DNA from: Janthinobacterium sp.
GTDB lineage: Bacteria > Pseudomonadota > Gammaproteobacteria > Burkholderiales > Burkholderiaceae_D
Direction of reading: 5' to 3'
Assembly: GCA_025356595.1 (NCBI GenBank)
Contig: JANXSQ010000150.1
Span: 1 to 49,504 of the forward strand
DNA length: 49,504 nucleotides
Shown: positions 25,681 through 34,820 of the stretch, piece by piece
How the letters are laid out: each line of letters starts with the position of its first letter
How positions within the stretch are numbered: the stretch's first letter is position 1
Translations under genes and position numbers: made by a program
The notes under the pieces: generated by a model
Databases searched by the model: none
The model's input: the letters and a program-made list of their open reading frames with translations, nothing else
Told to the model about the DNA's origin: nothing

Positions 25681-27105
25681 CTAAAAGGAGGCGGCCAGCG
25701 TCAGCGCCGCGCAAGCGCCGATGATCGCCAGGCTGAACGGGTCCTTGCTGACGTAGAGGATGGGGTCCTCGTGGACCAGGCCGCGGAAGGACAGCGTCCA
25801 CAGCCGGCCCTGCCACAGCGCCAGCAAGGGCACGATGCCCAGCAGGTAGATCGGGCTGCGGTAGAGCACCAGCACGTTGTCCGAATTAAAGTACAACATG
25901 AACACGAGGATGGACAACAGGCCGCAATTGATGCCGAGGATGCCGAGCGGCGCGCGGTCCAGCGTCGTGTAGGCGCGGCCGCGGCTGTGTTCCTCGCCGC
26001 GCTCTTGCAGCGTGGCCAGTTCGCTGTGGCGTTTGAGCGTCGCCAGGCTGAGGAAGATGAAGAAGGAAAACGCCAGCAGCCAGAACGAGGGCGCGGTGTG
26101 CGTGCTGGCGGCGCCGCCGATGATGCGCAGGGTATACAACAGCGCCAGCGCGACGATGTCGACCATCAGCATGCGCTTCAGCCACAGCGAGTAGCACAGG
26201 GTGCTGCCGAGGTAGACCGCCACCACCGACAGCAAGCGGCTGTCGCGCGCGCACAGGGCCAGGCCGAGCAGGGCGAGCAGGGGGCTGGCCAGCATCGCCA
26301 CCGGCAGGGGCAGCGTGCCGGCGGCGATCGGGCGCGTGTGTTTGCTGGCGTGCAGGCGGTCATTTTGCGCGTCCAGGGCGTCGTTGAGCAGATAGGCGCT
26401 CGAGGCGCACAGCGAAAAGGCGGCGAAGGCGAGCAGAGCCTGCAGCAGGTTGGCGCGGCTCAGGGCGTGGCCTGCCAGCATGGGCACGAAGACCAGCAGG
26501 TTTTTCAGCCACTGGCGCGGGCGCATGGTCTTGAGCAGGGTGCCGGCCCAGCGCGCGCGGCGGCTGCCGGCCAGTTGCGTATGGCGACCGTCGGGCAGGC
26601 GGAAGGGTATGCGCGCCACCGAAAAGGCGCCACGGCTGCATTGCCAGACCGGAACGTCGGCGCTGGCGTCGCCGATATAGTCGAAGCCCTTCTCGCCATA
26701 CAGCGCGACAAGGCGGCGCGCCTTGTTGCCGGCCGCCAGATTGAGCACCTCGTCGCTGGCGAGGACCAGGTCGAAAAGTTGCAGATGGGCGGCGATCTGC
26801 AGCGCGTGGCCTTGCTGCGCGGCGGTGGCCAGCACGATGCAGCGCCCCAGTGCGCGCTGGACGGCGATTTCGGCCAGCAGGACGCGGTCGTAGGGCAGGG
26901 CGGCCGGATCGATGGTGACGGCGGCGGCCAGCTTGGCCTTGAAGCCCGCCTTGCCCAGGAACAGCCAGAGCGGCAAAATCCAGATGCGCAGGAAGCGCCG
27001 GCTGATGAAGAGCACGATCGCTTCCCACAGCAGATCGGAATGAATCAGGGTGCCGTCCAGGTCGACCACCAGGGGCACCGTCGCCGGGAGCCTTGTATCG
27101 TGCAT
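25681..27105 (-). CDS. HAD phosphatase-UbiA prenyltransferase fusion
   Basis: A 474-residue protein. Residues 1-180 are a HAD-type hydrolase with motif I VDLDGT (D15, D17) and motif IV GDASAD (D146, D150). Residues about 190-474 are a UbiA membrane domain with eight or nine hydrophobic segments. Its Asp-rich motif is NDxxDxxxD (N241, D242, D245, D249), followed by KHTRPIAAG and LKRMLMVDIVALALLYTLRI. The UbiA half resembles decaprenyl-phosphate phosphoribosyltransferases. In that pathway the 5-phospho product must be dephosphorylated, so the HAD half could do the second step. This is inference; the acceptor lipid is unknown. A small ORF lies 48 bases upstream on the same strand. Confidence 0.85.
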   Translation of the reverse strand: MHDTRLPATVPLVVDLDGTLIHSDLLWEAIVLFISRRFLRIWILPLWLFLGKAGFKAKLAAAVTIDPAALPYDRVLLAEIAVQRALGRCIVLATAAQQGHALQIAAHLQLFDLVLASDEVLNLAAGNKARRLVALYGEKGFDYIGDASADVPVWQCSRGAFSVARIPFRLPDGRHTQLAGSRRARWAGTLLKTMRPRQWLKNLLVFVPMLAGHALSRANLLQALLAFAAFSLCASSAYLLNDALDAQNDRLHASKHTRPIAAGTLPLPVAMLASPLLALLGLALCARDSRLLSVVAVYLGSTLCYSLWLKRMLMVDIVALALLYTLRIIGGAASTHTAPSFWLLAFSFFIFLSLATLKRHSELATLQERGEEHSRGRAYTTLDRAPLGILGINCGLLSILVFMLYFNSDNVLVLYRSPIYLLGIVPLLALWQGRLWTLSFRGLVHEDPILYVSKDPFSLAIIGACAALTLAASF

Positions 27106-27153
27106 GCTGCTCCCTTTCCGGCCGGTTTGAGCGGGAATCCCGCCTTAAACAGC

Positions 27154-27471
27154 TTAGCGCCCCGGCGCGCGCTTGGCCGGGTTTGCCTCGTTGCGCTCGA
27201 CCTGCATCAAGGCCGCGGCCGGCGTGCGGCCGTTGCCGTTCGCGTGTATGGCGGCGAGCAAATCGGCGAAGCGCCAGATGTTGTTGGCGGCCAGCGCCAG
27301 CGTGAGGCCCAGCAGCAGCGCGGCGCCGCGCCGACCCGGCCCCTGCAGGGGCCGGACGATGGCGAAGAGCCGGACGTCGGCAGGGGCAGGGAATAGGCGA
27401 CGCTGTCCAGCGCCCGCACGGCGGGCGCCGACACGGGTGGAGCGACTGGGCGACAAGGGCAGGGAGGGCAT
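27154..27471 (-). CDS. hypothetical protein with one membrane segment
   Basis: An open frame of about 105 residues immediately upstream of the HAD-UbiA gene. The C-terminal half has codon use typical of the genome, with mostly G or C at third positions. It contains one membrane segment (AALLLGLTLALAANNIWRF) followed by a polar tail (LLAAIHANGNGRTPAAALMQ). The first half is Arg/Pro-rich and less convincing, so the start is uncertain. I recognise no family. Being 48 bases before the prenyltransferase gene, it may share its transcript. Confidence 0.45.
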   Translation of the reverse strand: MPSLPLSPSRSTRVGARRAGAGQRRLFPAPADVRLFAIVRPLQGPGRRGAALLLGLTLALAANNIWRFADLLAAIHANGNGRTPAAALMQVERNEANPAKRAPGR

Positions 27472-27705
27472 GGCGGCGCCTTTGCGTGCGGTGGCAGGCC
27501 GCGCGGAAGGGGCGCGATGGGACGAGCATGGCCAGCGATGCGGGCGCCTGAACAGCGCGGGCGACAAGGAAGTGTGGGATAAATGCGATTTTCCCGGGCC
27601 CGGGAATCGGCTATTTGCACCCGCCGGCGTGGATACGGCCGGCACGCTGTTGTTGCGGCGCAGCACTCTGCTAGAATCGAACTTCAATCATCTTCTTGGA
27701 ATGCC

Positions 27706-28476
27706 ATGAAACGTGTGATCTTCAATCAAAAGGGCGGGGTTGGAAAGTCGACCATTGCGGTGAACCTTGCGGCGATCGCGGCGCACCAGGGGAAAAGGAC
27801 GCTGCTCATCGATATCGATCCACAGTGCAATTCCAGCCGCTACCTGCTGGGCGAGGCGGCCAAGGACGCGGCGCCGACGATGGCGGCGTATTTCGAGCAG
27901 ATGCTGGCTTTTACGATGTTTCCCAAGGCGGCGGCCAGTTTCGTCCACGCCACGCCGTTCGAAAATCTCTCCATCATGGTGGCCCACCCGGAGATCGGCG
28001 AACTGCAATCGAAGCTGGAATCGCGCCACAAGATCTACAAGCTGCGCGACACCCTCAACGAGCTGGCCAAGGACTACGATGAGATCTTCGTCGATACGCC
28101 GCCGGCCTACAATTTCTTCACCCAGTCGGCGCTGATCGCCGCCGACCGCTGCCTGATTCCCTTCGACTGCGACGACTTCTCGCGCCAGGCGCTCTACACG
28201 CTGATGAACAATGTGGCCGAAATCAAGGCCGACCACAACGCCGACCTGGCCATCGAGGGCATCGTCGTCAACCAGTTCCAGCCGCGCGCGCGCCTGCCCC
28301 AGCGCCTCGTCGACGAGTTGCTGGCGGAGGGCTTGCCGGTGCTGGGAAGTAAGCTGTCGAGTTCGATACGCATCCGTGAATCGCACGACCGCAACCTGCC
28401 GATGATACACCTCGACGCGCGCCACAAGATGAGCCAGGAATTCCTCGCCCTGTTCGCGGAATTGCAGGCGGCCTAG
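27706..28476 (+). CDS. orphan ParA-family ATPase
   Basis: A 256-residue deviant-Walker ATPase of the ParA/MinD class. The P-loop KGGVGKST sits at the extreme N-terminus (MKRVIFNQKGGVGKSTIAVN), switch I is LLIDIDPQCNSSRYLLG, and Walker B is DEIFVDTPPAYNFFTQSAL. A later FDCDDFSRQALYTLMNNV is typical of the Soj/ParA group. There is no N-terminal helix-turn-helix and no ParB gene nearby, so it is probably not the chromosome segregation ParA. Cargo positioning is a common role for such orphans, but the partner here is unknown. The ATG at 27706 directly precedes the P-loop strand. Confidence 0.88.
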   Translation: MKRVIFNQKGGVGKSTIAVNLAAIAAHQGKRTLLIDIDPQCNSSRYLLGEAAKDAAPTMAAYFEQMLAFTMFPKAAASFVHATPFENLSIMVAHPEIGELQSKLESRHKIYKLRDTLNELAKDYDEIFVDTPPAYNFFTQSALIAADRCLIPFDCDDFSRQALYTLMNNVAEIKADHNADLAIEGIVVNQFQPRARLPQRLVDELLAEGLPVLGSKLSSSIRIRESHDRNLPMIHLDARHKMSQEFLALFAELQAA

Positions 28477-28490
28477 GCAGGCTGGGCGGC

Positions 28491-29057
28491 CTAGACGGAC
28501 GGCGCCGGGCGCATGTGCCAGCGCGGCCGGGTCCGGTTCTCCGCGCGGCGCCGCTCATTGTGCGCCGCGTCGTAGCTGAGGAAGCTGCTGCCGATGGCGA
28601 ACCATTGTTCGCTGGAAATGACGCGCTGGGCCAGCGGCAGCAATTCCTGCTCCTCCTTGGCGAGGCGCTCGAGCAGATTCTGGCAGTAATACTCCAGCGT
28701 CAGGCACAACTGGCGGATCTGCGTGGCGCCCTCGGCGAAGGCCAGGCGCACATGCAGGCGCGCCGAACGCAGCATGCTGTCGCCGCTGCGGTTCAGCGAT
28801 TCCAGGTCCGCCAGCAGCCGGTCGGCGTCGCGGGTGGCCTCGCGCACGGCCGGCATCAGGCAATCCTCGAGCTTGTGCTGGTGGCGCGTCTCGGCGAAGC
28901 CGGCCAGCTCGTCGAGCTGGGAGAGCAGGCTGGCCGGATCGATTTCCTGCGGCGCGCCGGCGCTGGTGCGCAAATAGTGGCGGAAACGGACGATGAAGTT
29001 GCGCTCTTTCTTTTGTTCGACGGACAATGTCAGCAGGGCATAGGTGGCAGTAAGCAT
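28491..29057 (-). CDS. hemerythrin-like (HHE-type) four-helix protein, degenerate ligands
   Basis: A 188-residue, helix-rich cytoplasmic protein. RHQHKLEDCLMPAV resembles helix 2 of HHE hemerythrin domains (HHxxEE..LFP). RLAKEEQELLPLAQRVI followed by EQWFAIGSSF resembles helix 4. However, the helix-4 His that normally precedes the Glu pair appears to be Arg, so iron binding may be lost or altered. AAGGAACAG precedes the ATG on this strand. It faces the convergent ParA gene and is 4 kb from the two bona fide hemerythrins. An alternative reading is an unrelated helical-bundle family, so confidence is moderate. Confidence 0.55.
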   Translation of the reverse strand: MLTATYALLTLSVEQKKERNFIVRFRHYLRTSAGAPQEIDPASLLSQLDELAGFAETRHQHKLEDCLMPAVREATRDADRLLADLESLNRSGDSMLRSARLHVRLAFAEGATQIRQLCLTLEYYCQNLLERLAKEEQELLPLAQRVISSEQWFAIGSSFLSYDAAHNERRRAENRTRPRWHMRPAPSV

Positions 29058-29406
29058 ATCTGTTCCTTGGTAGCGTGCTGCCCCGGACAGTTGCTGCGGC
29101 GTGGAGTCGGGCGCGTCGGCGAGGCATCCGGCGTGCGCAAAATATCATAGTGGCGAGAAAGGCAAATTTTCCTTACCTTACGCTTGCGTTTGCGTCATAT
29201 CAGCCTTGCTTACAATTGCTTACATATTGCAGAATAGTAATTTTTTTGAGGCAATATTCCCACAAATCCGCGGGCCGCGCCGTCCATGGCGGCGTGACGG
29301 ACGCTACTTGCTGTGAGCGGCGCGGGAAATTGTTACACTCATGGTCAGTGATCCCGTTTCGCCGCGCGTCCAGCCGGACGTACGCCAGCCTTCTCATTCA
29401 GGCGCC
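29058..29406. other. divergent control region with tandem repeat
   Basis: A gap of about 350 bases between the hemerythrin-like gene and the GGDEF/EAL gene, AT-rich at 29150-29260. It contains two copies of TTGCTTACA (29206-29214 and 29216-29224) with a ten-base period. A -10-like TACACT at 29334-29339 implies a transcription start near 29346. No gene is supported. Confidence 0.5.
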
Positions 29407-32400
29407 ATGACAGCTCCGCATCCAAGCCTCGATTCGCCCGCCGCCACGACGGCTCCGACGGACGCGGCTGCCATGGCCGCCGGCGCCGCCCTGTTGCGCG
29501 ACGCCGCCGGGCTGGCGCAGCTGGGCGGCTGGGCGCTGGACCTGCCGCGGCGGCGCCTGCGCTGCAGCGCCGGGGCGCAAGCGCTGCTGGGCCTGGCGGC
29601 GCTGCCGGCGCCCGGCCCCGAGCAGTTGATCGGCGCCTTCGCGCCGGAATGGCGCGCGCGCATCGGCGCGGCGCTGGCCGCCTGCGCCGACGAGGGCCGC
29701 GCCTTCGACGAGGAAATGGAACTGGACGGCGGCGCCGGCGGGGGCCTCTGGGTGCGCGTCCTGGGCGAGGCGGCGCGCGACGCCCGCCAGCGCATCACCG
29801 GCCTGCGCGGCGCGATCCAGGACATCAGCGGGCAGAAACACTTCCAGGTCCGCGCCGGGAATCTGGAAAACCGCCTGACGGCCACGCTGGAAAGCATCAC
29901 CGACGCCTTTTTCACGCTCGACCGCGACTGGCGCTTCAGCTATCTGAACCGGACCGCCGAGCGGCTCCTGCAGCGTGAGCGCGCCGACCTGCTCGGGCGC
30001 ATGGTCTGGGACGAATTCAAGGAGGCCGTCGGCGGCATCTCCTACACCGAGTACCACCGCGCGCTGCGCGACAATTGCGCCGTCGAGTTCGTCGAGTACT
30101 ACCCGCCGCTGGCGCGCTGGCTGGAGGGGCGCGCCTATCCGTCCGGGGACGGCCTGGCCGTGTACTTCCGCGACATTTCCGACCGCAAGCGGGCCGAACT
30201 GGCGCTGCAGCGCTCGAACCGGGCCATACAACTGCTGAGCCGCTGCAACGAGGCGCTGATCCGCGCGAGCACGGAGGCCGCTTTGCTCGAGCGCATCTGC
30301 CGCATCGCCGTCGACGCCGGCGGCTACCGCATGGCCTGGGTCGGCTACGCCCGCCACGACGCCGGGCGCAGCGTCAGCGTCGAGGCGCACGCCGGCGCCG
30401 GCGGCCTGGAATTCCTGCGCGCCGTGCAACTGAGTTGGGCCGACGACGCCCCGGCCGACGCCTGCCCGGCGGGCCGGACGATACGCAGCGGCCTGCCGCT
30501 GGCCCTGCCCGACCTGACGCGCGAGGATCCGGCGCTGTTCTGGGTGGCGCGGGCGCTGGCGCAGGGCTGGCGCGCCGGCGCCTACCTGCCGCTGGGCCGC
30601 GGCGAGGGCCGCATCGGCGTGCTGGTGCTGTACGCCGACGCGGTGTTCGAGGACGGCGCGCAGGAGCTGCGCCTGCTCCAGGAACTGGCCGACAATCTCG
30701 CCTTCGGCGTCGACAACCTGCGCCTGCGCGAGGAGCAGCGGCGCGTGCAGGCGCACATCCGCGACCAGGCCTCGCTGCTCGACAAGGCGCGCGACGCGAT
30801 CATCGTGCGCGACCTCGGACAGCGCGTGCTGTACTGGAACCGCAGCGCCGAGCGCCTGTACGGCTGGGCCGCCGACGAAGTGCTGGGCGCGGCGCCGGCG
30901 GTCCCGCTGGACGAGGACGCCGGCGCCGTGCGGGCCGCCACCGCCGCCGTGCTGGCCAGCGGCGACTGGAGCGGCGAAATGCGCCGCCGCCGCAAGGACG
31001 GCGCCAGCCTGACGGTGGAGGCGCGCTGGACCCTGGTGTGCGAGGACGACGGCAGGCCCAAGGCCATCATGTCGATCGACACCGACATCACCCAGCGCAA
31101 GGCGGCCGAGCGGGAAATCAAATACCTGGCCTTCTACGACGCGCTGACCGGCCTGCCCAACCGGCGCCTGCTGCAGGACCGCCTGCAGCACGCGATGGCG
31201 CTGTGCGGCCGCGGCCGCCACGCCGGCGCGCTGCTGTTCATCGATCTGGACAATTTCAAGACCCTCAACGACACGCTCGGCCACGAGCAGGGCGATGTGC
31301 TGCTGCGCCAGGTGGCGCAGCGCCTGCAGGCGGCGGTGTATGAAAGCGACACCGTGGCGCGCTTCGGCGGCGACGAATTCGTCGTCATGGTGGAAAACCT
31401 CAGCGCCGACGTCGAGCGCGCGGCGGCCCAGACCAAGCTCATCGGCGAGCGCATCCTGCTGGCCCTGAACCAGCCCTTCCTGCTCAAGGGCAGCGAGCAC
31501 TACAGCACTTGCAGCATCGGCGCCACGCTCTTCGAGCGGCGCGCCGACATCGGCGAATTGCTCAAGCGCGCGGACCTGGCCATGTACCAGGCCAAGGCGG
31601 GCGGGCGCAACGCGCTGCTCTTCTTCGACCCGGCCATGCAGACGGCCGTCAACGTCCGCGTGGCGCTGGAGGCCGACCTGCGCCAGGCCCTGCAACTGGG
31701 CGAATTCTATCTGCACTACCAGCCGCAACTGACCGACGCCGGCCGCGTCACGGGCGCCGAGGCGCTGGTGCGCTGGCGCCACCCGCAGCGCGGCGTGGTC
31801 TCGCCGGCCGATTTCATCCCGCTGGCCGAGGAGAGCGGCCTGATCCTGGCGCTCGGCCAGTGGGTGTTGGAGACGGCGTGCGCGCAACTGGCGCGCTGGG
31901 CCGGGCGGCCCGAGACGGCCGCGCTGAGCGTGGCCGTGAACGTCAGCGCGCGCCAGTTGCGCCATCCGGCCTTCGTCGCCGACGTGCTGGCGGCGCTGCG
32001 GCGCAGCGGCGCCAATCCGGCCCGCCTGAAGCTCGAGCTAACCGAGAGCCTGCTGGTGGACAACGTCGAAACGGCGATCGCCAAGATGACGGCCCTGAAG
32101 GAGCAGGGCATCGGCTTCTCGCTGGACGACTTCGGCACCGGCTATTCCTCGCTCAGCTACCTGAAGCGGCTGCCGCTGGAGCAATTGAAGATCGACCAAT
32201 CCTTCGTCGCCGACGCGCTCGGCGACGCCAACTCCGCCGCCATCGCGCGCACCATCGTCGCGCTGGGGCAAAGCCTGGGCCTGTCGGTGATGGCCGAGGG
32301 CGTCGAAACGGCGGCGCAGCGCGACTTCCTGCTCGGCCTCGGCTGCCACGCCTACCAGGGTTATCTGTTCAGCCGGCCCTTGTCGGCCGAGCATTTCGAG

Positions 32401-32430
32401 GCCTTCCTGTGCGGCGCCGCGCCGCCCTGA
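29407..32430 (+). CDS. PAS-PAS-GAF-PAS-GGDEF-EAL cyclic-di-GMP protein
   Basis: A roughly 1007-residue soluble signalling protein. A first PAS (LLRDAAGLAQLGGWALDL) is followed by a second PAS (LESITDAFFTLDRDWRFSYL). A GAF domain (LLERICRIAVDAGGYRMAWV), a third PAS (ARDAIIVRDLGQRVLYWNRS), GGDEF and EAL domains follow. The GGDEF motif is intact (RFGGDEFVVMVEN), as is the EAL signature (GAEALVRWRHP) and loop-6 DDFGTGYSSLSYLKRLP. Both cyclase and phosphodiesterase activity are therefore possible. ATG 29407 is chosen over ATG 29341 because the best -10 (TACACT, 29334) would put transcription after 29341. It is convergent with tssL; any link to the T6SS is speculative. Confidence 0.92.
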   Translation: MTAPHPSLDSPAATTAPTDAAAMAAGAALLRDAAGLAQLGGWALDLPRRRLRCSAGAQALLGLAALPAPGPEQLIGAFAPEWRARIGAALAACADEGRAFDEEMELDGGAGGGLWVRVLGEAARDARQRITGLRGAIQDISGQKHFQVRAGNLENRLTATLESITDAFFTLDRDWRFSYLNRTAERLLQRERADLLGRMVWDEFKEAVGGISYTEYHRALRDNCAVEFVEYYPPLARWLEGRAYPSGDGLAVYFRDISDRKRAELALQRSNRAIQLLSRCNEALIRASTEAALLERICRIAVDAGGYRMAWVGYARHDAGRSVSVEAHAGAGGLEFLRAVQLSWADDAPADACPAGRTIRSGLPLALPDLTREDPALFWVARALAQGWRAGAYLPLGRGEGRIGVLVLYADAVFEDGAQELRLLQELADNLAFGVDNLRLREEQRRVQAHIRDQASLLDKARDAIIVRDLGQRVLYWNRSAERLYGWAADEVLGAAPAVPLDEDAGAVRAATAAVLASGDWSGEMRRRRKDGASLTVEARWTLVCEDDGRPKAIMSIDTDITQRKAAEREIKYLAFYDALTGLPNRRLLQDRLQHAMALCGRGRHAGALLFIDLDNFKTLNDTLGHEQGDVLLRQVAQRLQAAVYESDTVARFGGDEFVVMVENLSADVERAAAQTKLIGERILLALNQPFLLKGSEHYSTCSIGATLFERRADIGELLKRADLAMYQAKAGGRNALLFFDPAMQTAVNVRVALEADLRQALQLGEFYLHYQPQLTDAGRVTGAEALVRWRHPQRGVVSPADFIPLAEESGLILALGQWVLETACAQLARWAGRPETAALSVAVNVSARQLRHPAFVADVLAALRRSGANPARLKLELTESLLVDNVETAIAKMTALKEQGIGFSLDDFGTGYSSLSYLKRLPLEQLKIDQSFVADALGDANSAAIARTIVALGQSLGLSVMAEGVETAAQRDFLLGLGCHAYQGYLFSRPLSAEHFEAFLCGAAPP

Positions 32431-32453
32431 GGCCGGGCGCGGCGGGCTGACGC

Positions 32454-33248
32454 CTAGGGCAGGGTGATGCTCAGGTTGGCCTGCCGCGGCGCCAGCGTGA
32501 CGACGTCGTTGTAGGCGGTCAGCGAGCTTTCCGTGTGGCGCACCAGCATGCCGCGCAGGCCGGCGTAGCCGAGCGCGCAGACCAGGGCGAACACCGAGCA
32601 CAGGACCCACAGCGGCAGGTCGCTGCGCAGGCGGTGGATGATCTGGTCGGGCCGCTCGGCGTGCGGCGCGAAGGCCGCCGTGCGGCCCTTCATGTGGGCG
32701 ATCTCGTCGCCCAGCCGGGCCGTCATGTAGTTCAGCTTTTCCAATCCCTCGATCAGATAGCGGCCCTGGAAACCCAGCAGCAGGCACATGTGGAACACCT
32801 CCAGCGCCTGCAGGTGGGCGGCGCCGCGCGCGCGCAGGTTCTCCAGGCGCAGGAAGAAGTTCTCGCCGGCCAGCTGGTCGCCGAACAGCACCAGTTGCAG
32901 CGGCCGGCGCGACCATTCCTCGCGGATGCGGAAGGGCGAGCGCAGGATGATTTCGTCGACGGCGGCGCAGAAGGCGTACTTGGCGGCGTCGATGTCGTCG
33001 GCGTGCGCGCCCTGTTTCTTGGCGCCGCGGCTGAAGTCGTCGAGGAATTGCGTCATCTTGCTGATGAAGTCGGCGTTGTCCTGCGGGCCGTTGCCGTTCT
33101 TCAGCATGAAGAGGGCGTAGAAGCCGTCGTACATTAAATCCATCAGCGTGTGTTCGGTGCCGGGGCCGGCCGCCAGCGCGGCGGCGCGGGCGCGCGCGTC
33201 GGCCGCCTGGCCGCCGGAGATGAGTGAGGGGGGGGCGAGTGTGGTCAT
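32454..33248 (-). CDS. tssL: T6SS membrane-complex protein TssL (DotU/IcmH)
   Basis: A 264-residue inner-membrane protein of the type VI membrane complex. The cytoplasmic DotU domain has DLMYDGFYALFMLKNG, AKYAFCAAVDEIILRSPF and GENFFLRLENLRARG, then a four-helix continuation (FHMCLLLGFQGRYLI). One C-terminal membrane segment (LPLWVLCSVFALVCALGYAG) leaves a short periplasmic tail. There is no peptidoglycan-binding OmpA-like extension, so this is the short TssL form. It begins eight bases after the tssK stop, in the same operon. Its usual partner tssM is not adjacent. Confidence 0.95.
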   Translation of the reverse strand: MTTLAPPSLISGGQAADARARAAALAAGPGTEHTLMDLMYDGFYALFMLKNGNGPQDNADFISKMTQFLDDFSRGAKKQGAHADDIDAAKYAFCAAVDEIILRSPFRIREEWSRRPLQLVLFGDQLAGENFFLRLENLRARGAAHLQALEVFHMCLLLGFQGRYLIEGLEKLNYMTARLGDEIAHMKGRTAAFAPHAERPDQIIHRLRSDLPLWVLCSVFALVCALGYAGLRGMLVRHTESSLTAYNDVVTLAPRQANLSITLP

Positions 33249-33256
33249 GGTCGTTC

Positions 33257-34603
33257 TCAGGAGGTGACGGCAACAAGTTCAAGTTTCAGGTCGCGCATGC
33301 CGGAGGGCACATAGATCGAGATCGATTGCGCCTGCAGCATGCGTTCATACATTTGCCCCTTCGCCTCGATGGCGAAGTAATACGCGTCGGGGCGCACCGG
33401 CACGGCCGCCGGCACCTGCGGCGCGTGTTGCAGGCGCACTCCGGGCATGGCGGAGAGGACGAATTTCTCGACGTCGTCGGGCGCGCCGACCTTGAAGCGC
33501 AGCGGCACCACGTCGACCAGTTCGAGGCCCGGCAGGTCGGCCGAGACGGCCAGGTAGAAACTGGTCTTGTCGTCGATCTTGCCCGAGTCGAGCAGGCCGT
33601 GGTGGTAGGACGGCTTGATCTCGGTGAGGGCGATGGCGAAGTATTTCGACGAGATCACCGTGTCGAGCAGCTCGCGGATGATGCCGTGCACGGCCGCGAA
33701 GGCCGGCCCCGGGTCGGCGTGCTGGTAGGGCGGCAGGTCGGCCAGGGTGTGCGTCTTGGAGAAGGTCATCAGCGCGCCGGCCAGTCCCAGCAGTTGTTCG
33801 TAGAGGCGCTCCGGGTGCAGCGCCGGGTGGTGGAAATAGTGCGACAGCGAGGCGAAGGCGGAACTGGCCGTGTGCAGCAGCCAGAACGAGGACATGTCGC
33901 CGGAGCGGAACTCGATGACGCTCTTGCTCGGTTCGCGGTGGTGGCCGTACAGGGCGTTGACCTTGGCCTGCAGGGCGTCGAGCAGGCGGCGCAGTTGCAG
34001 GAACAGCAGCGGCGCGCTGCGGATCGACAGGCTGGGCGGCACGAACGTCGGGTCGCTCTCGAAGCCGCCCGTCGACAGGCGGCGCAGGCGCAGCAGCGGG
34101 AAGCTGACGTAGGAGTCGCGCGGCTCGGCCTCGGCCACCAGGCGCAGGGTTTTCTTCAGGTAGGTCAGCTCGGCCGGCGCGGCCTGGGTATACAGGTCGG
34201 GCGTGTCCAGGTTCGCCTGGCCGTAGCGGCAGGCGTTGCTGGGCTGGCCGGCCGGAGCGAAATTGCCGCCGAAATGCTTGAACGAGGGCAGGGCGGCGTA
34301 GAAGGTCAGCGATTGCTGCGACTGCGGCAGCTTGCCCAGGTCGATCGCCTCGGGCAGCTCGTCGCCGCCGGGCGCTTGGTAGAGCTCGCCGTCGGGGAAG
34401 ATCAGGGCCAGGCCCAGCAGGCGCAGCGTGTTGTTAGCCAGCGCGTCCTGGTCCAGTTGCAGATGGCTCACGCCCCACACATAGGGGTGCAGCGCGGTCA
34501 CGCTCTGGTGCAGGCGCTGCTCGTGGTACTGGTCTTGCTGCTGGAAGTGCTGGGGGCGCAGGAACAGACCCTCGCCCCATAAAACCTTGTTCGACATGCT
34601 CAT
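33257..34603 (-). CDS. tssK: T6SS baseplate adaptor TssK
   Basis: A 448-residue cytoplasmic protein linking the T6SS baseplate to the membrane complex. Family features are the N-terminal NKVLWGEGLFLRPQHFQQQD, WGVSHLQLDQDAL, and the C-terminal receptor-like domain with FKVGAPDDVEKFVLSAMPG and YFAIEAKGQMYERMLQAQSI. The start at 34603 has AAGGGA five bases upstream; Met 34597 is a less well-spaced alternative. It is divergent from the lipoprotein/tssB operon, so the 284-base gap must hold both promoters. Confidence 0.95.
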   Translation of the reverse strand: MSMSNKVLWGEGLFLRPQHFQQQDQYHEQRLHQSVTALHPYVWGVSHLQLDQDALANNTLRLLGLALIFPDGELYQAPGGDELPEAIDLGKLPQSQQSLTFYAALPSFKHFGGNFAPAGQPSNACRYGQANLDTPDLYTQAAPAELTYLKKTLRLVAEAEPRDSYVSFPLLRLRRLSTGGFESDPTFVPPSLSIRSAPLLFLQLRRLLDALQAKVNALYGHHREPSKSVIEFRSGDMSSFWLLHTASSAFASLSHYFHHPALHPERLYEQLLGLAGALMTFSKTHTLADLPPYQHADPGPAFAAVHGIIRELLDTVISSKYFAIALTEIKPSYHHGLLDSGKIDDKTSFYLAVSADLPGLELVDVVPLRFKVGAPDDVEKFVLSAMPGVRLQHAPQVPAAVPVRPDAYYFAIEAKGQMYERMLQAQSISIYVPSGMRDLKLELVAVTS

Positions 34604-34820
34604 GAAATCCCTTTTTTGCTGGCGCCGGCGGCGGCGCGGGCGGGCCGTGTATTTTCGGTGCTCGTTCGCAACTGCCAGAACAATAACATTTTCTTTGAAA
34701 TAAGGGCGTCCGTCTGGCGTATTGTGCCGGCTCATGCTGAAATTTTCTGTATGGAAACTATTTGCCCGGCGTCATGACGATTTCTATTGTGCGCAGTAAA
34801 TTATTAAATATATGTTGATC

